This document shows positions 5,470-6,434 of a DNA stretch of 6,434 nt, one piece after another (within the stretch, counting starts at the first letter, position 1; every line of letters starts with the position of its first letter). The notes beneath the pieces are model-generated. The model was not told the origin of the DNA and searched no databases. It worked only from the letters and a program-made list of their open reading frames with translations. Source of the DNA: Bacteroidales bacterium UBA1757 (GTDB lineage Bacteria; Bacteroidota; Bacteroidia; Bacteroidales; UBA1402); the NCBI GenBank assembly GCA_002315625.1, contig DCHH01000005.1, forward strand, positions 1 to 6,434, written 5' to 3'. A program made the position numbers and the translations under genes.

Positions 5470-6027
5470 TTATTTGCTTTTATCAGAAGAGAAAAACTCC
5501 TCGTAGGTATTGTCGTCGTAGAAAATCACTATTTTGCGGATTGAGCGTGGAGTGTTTTTTGGGGGTGTATCAACCTGAACCACAGCGGGTTTAGGTGCAA
5601 TTTCAGGCTGTTTTACCTCATTTTCCTTGCGATATTCCGTATCTGCCTGCATATTTGTCCGCTGTTTTGGAATCTCGGGGTCTTTTGTGGAAGCTACCGG
5701 TTCTTTTACTGTAACAGGGACCTCGTTTGTTACGGCAGCCACCTTAGTAATTGGGGGAAGTGGCTCAGATATAAAGGGAGTACTGAACAAGTCCGGGTAT
5801 TCATCAACTTTGACAGAATCTTTCAACATTGGTCCGACACCTCTGATAAACCACTCTACATTAACCTCTGGGCAGTTTTCCAGGATTTTCAAAACAATGT
5901 CATAACTGGGGTTATTCCTTCCACCAAGCAAGTGAGAGAGTACAGAAGTATTGATGTTCACCTTCTTTGCGAATTGAGCGGCATTCAGTCCCTCATAATC
6001 CATCAGCTGTCTAATCCGGTCTTTCAT
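5470..6027 (-). CDS. XRE-family helix-turn-helix transcriptional regulator
   Basis: 185-residue DNA-binding protein of unknown target. Residues 1-67 form a lambda-repressor-type HTH domain (RIRQLMDYEGLNAAQFAKKV, then NINTSVLSHLLGGRNNPS). It is followed by NVEWFIRGVGPML, the tail typical of Bacteroidetes XRE regulators (usual form xPxWLxxGxGxM). Residues 75-160 are a Pro/Thr/Val/Lys-rich, probably disordered linker. A short conserved-looking tail, RSIRKIVIFYDDNTYEEFF (161-179), may be a partner or oligomerisation strand. There is no membrane segment or peptidase domain. The gene converges on pyrD, with 16 nt between the stops. The ATG at 6025-6027 is chosen because the HTH begins directly after it. 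The palindromes upstream suggest autoregulation, which is inference. Confidence 0.87.
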   Translation of the reverse strand: MKDRIRQLMDYEGLNAAQFAKKVNINTSVLSHLLGGRNNPSYDIVLKILENCPEVNVEWFIRGVGPMLKDSVKVDEYPDLFSTPFISEPLPPITKVAAVTNEVPVTVKEPVASTKDPEIPKQRTNMQADTEYRKENEVKQPEIAPKPAVVQVDTPPKNTPRSIRKIVIFYDDNTYEEFFSSDKSK

Positions 6028-6060
6028 ATTTGTACAGTAAATAATCCATGTTTACATCTG

Positions 6061-6068
6061 CAAATATA
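6061..6068 (-). promoter_or_regulatory. Candidate -7 box of the XRE regulator promoter
   Basis: On the minus strand, TATATTTG matches TAnnTTTG exactly and would give a leader of about 30 nt before the ATG at 6027. I see no clear TTTG at the -33 spacing. A second exact -7 match, TACATTTG at 6144-6137, lies further upstream within a palindrome and also lacks a -33 element, so the start site is uncertain. Confidence 0.4.
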
Positions 6069-6362
6069 CAACAAATCCGAATATATTGTATCCGGTGTGG
6101 AATATTTCTATTTTGTCATTGTTTTTGTTTGGTTTACAAATGTACACTTGTCAACAACTGTGTCTGTCCACGTCTGCCTAATTCACATAATAAAATGCAC
6201 ATTTGGATATTAAGTTTCTATTGACTAATATAGCACATCTATTACTAATAAAAGTATGAAAACCAGCTATTTATTACGATAATGCGGAGTATTGCATTAA
6301 TTAATCGGCCAAAAGCGACCCGGGATGCTGGAAAATCGAGGTTTTTTGGTATTAATATTTGA

Positions 6363-6396
6363 TATAATATAGTTATAATCAGTGTTTTATATTATA
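6363..6396. repeat. 9-bp all-A/T inverted repeat
   Basis: TATAATATA at 6363-6371 and TATATTATA at 6388-6396 are perfect inverted copies separated by 16 nt. In sequence this AT-rich such a match may be chance. It could also be an operator or the leader hairpin of a gene beyond the window. Confidence 0.5.
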
Positions 6397-6434
6397 AATA
6401 CAAAGTTTCTACTTTAATGAAATAATGATTGTTC

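Larger units (their letters stand above)
6028..6434. other. AT-rich intergenic region with no supported gene
   Basis: 407 bases upstream of the XRE gene with many stops on both strands and no frame that resembles a protein. It holds the likely regulator promoter, short TGTACA/TTTACA palindromes at 6031-6146, a GC-richer pocket at about 6306-6340, and an all-A/T 9-bp inverted repeat at 6363-6396. No tRNA cloverleaf or rRNA is visible. The far end may be the leader of a gene beyond the window. Confidence 0.7.

Noticed and set aside
6118..6150. Possible plus-strand promoter ATTG-N21-TACACTTG
   Set aside because: Both elements have mismatches and no downstream gene or RNA is visible.
5932..6213. 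Plus-strand 93-residue frame antisense to the XRE start
   Set aside because: It overlaps the conserved HTH coding region and AT-rich non-coding DNA, with no recognisable domain.
6280..6299. TAATGC/GCATTA inverted repeat
   Set aside because: Six base pairs in AT-rich DNA is expected by chance, with no U run or gene context.
1..6434. CRISPR array, insertion sequence, prophage or tRNA gene
   Set aside because: No regularly spaced repeats, transposase-like protein, terminal inverted repeats or cloverleaf were seen.

Overview
This is a chromosomal window from a member of the Bacteroidales, most likely Bacteroidaceae or a close relative. Several intergenic regions carry the Bacteroidetes promoter pattern (-33 TTTG, about 19-21 nt, -7 TAnnTTTG). 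Starts lack clear Shine-Dalgarno sequences, the lipoprotein has a Bacteroidetes-style surface-export signal after its cysteine, and the gene families (DUF4465/BtuH behind a cobalamin riboswitch, PyrK-PyrD, three-part 2-oxoacid:ferredoxin oxidoreductase) fit a gut Bacteroidales.

Layout. Positions 1-926 (+) hold the end of a 2-oxoacid:ferredoxin oxidoreductase operon: the C-terminal part of the TPP-binding beta subunit, then the complete gamma subunit, closed by a strong 14-bp hairpin. A promoter overlapping that hairpin starts a gene (1033-1926, +) for a divergent sigma-70-like protein with an internal 27-nt tandem repeat and a sharp change in codon usage midway. It converges with a minus-strand gene (1935-2645) for a DUF4465 lipoprotein of the BtuH vitamin B12-binding family. 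That gene lies behind a full cobalamin riboswitch (about 2700-2937, minus strand).

A compact divergent promoter region (2945-3013) separates the B12 unit from a + strand operon trmD-pyrK-pyrD (3037-5453). TrmD makes m1G37 in tRNA. PyrK and PyrD form the NAD-linked dihydroorotate dehydrogenase of pyrimidine synthesis. A minus-strand XRE-family regulator (5470-6027) converges on pyrD. The last 407 bases are AT-rich, contain no gene I can support, and hold the regulator's likely promoter and several small palindromes.

Most of the window is core metabolism. The least ordinary parts are the stand-alone riboswitch-btuH unit, the sigma-like gene with its repeat and codon-usage break, and the palindrome-rich region upstream of the XRE regulator. 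I do not see a convincing wholly new system.
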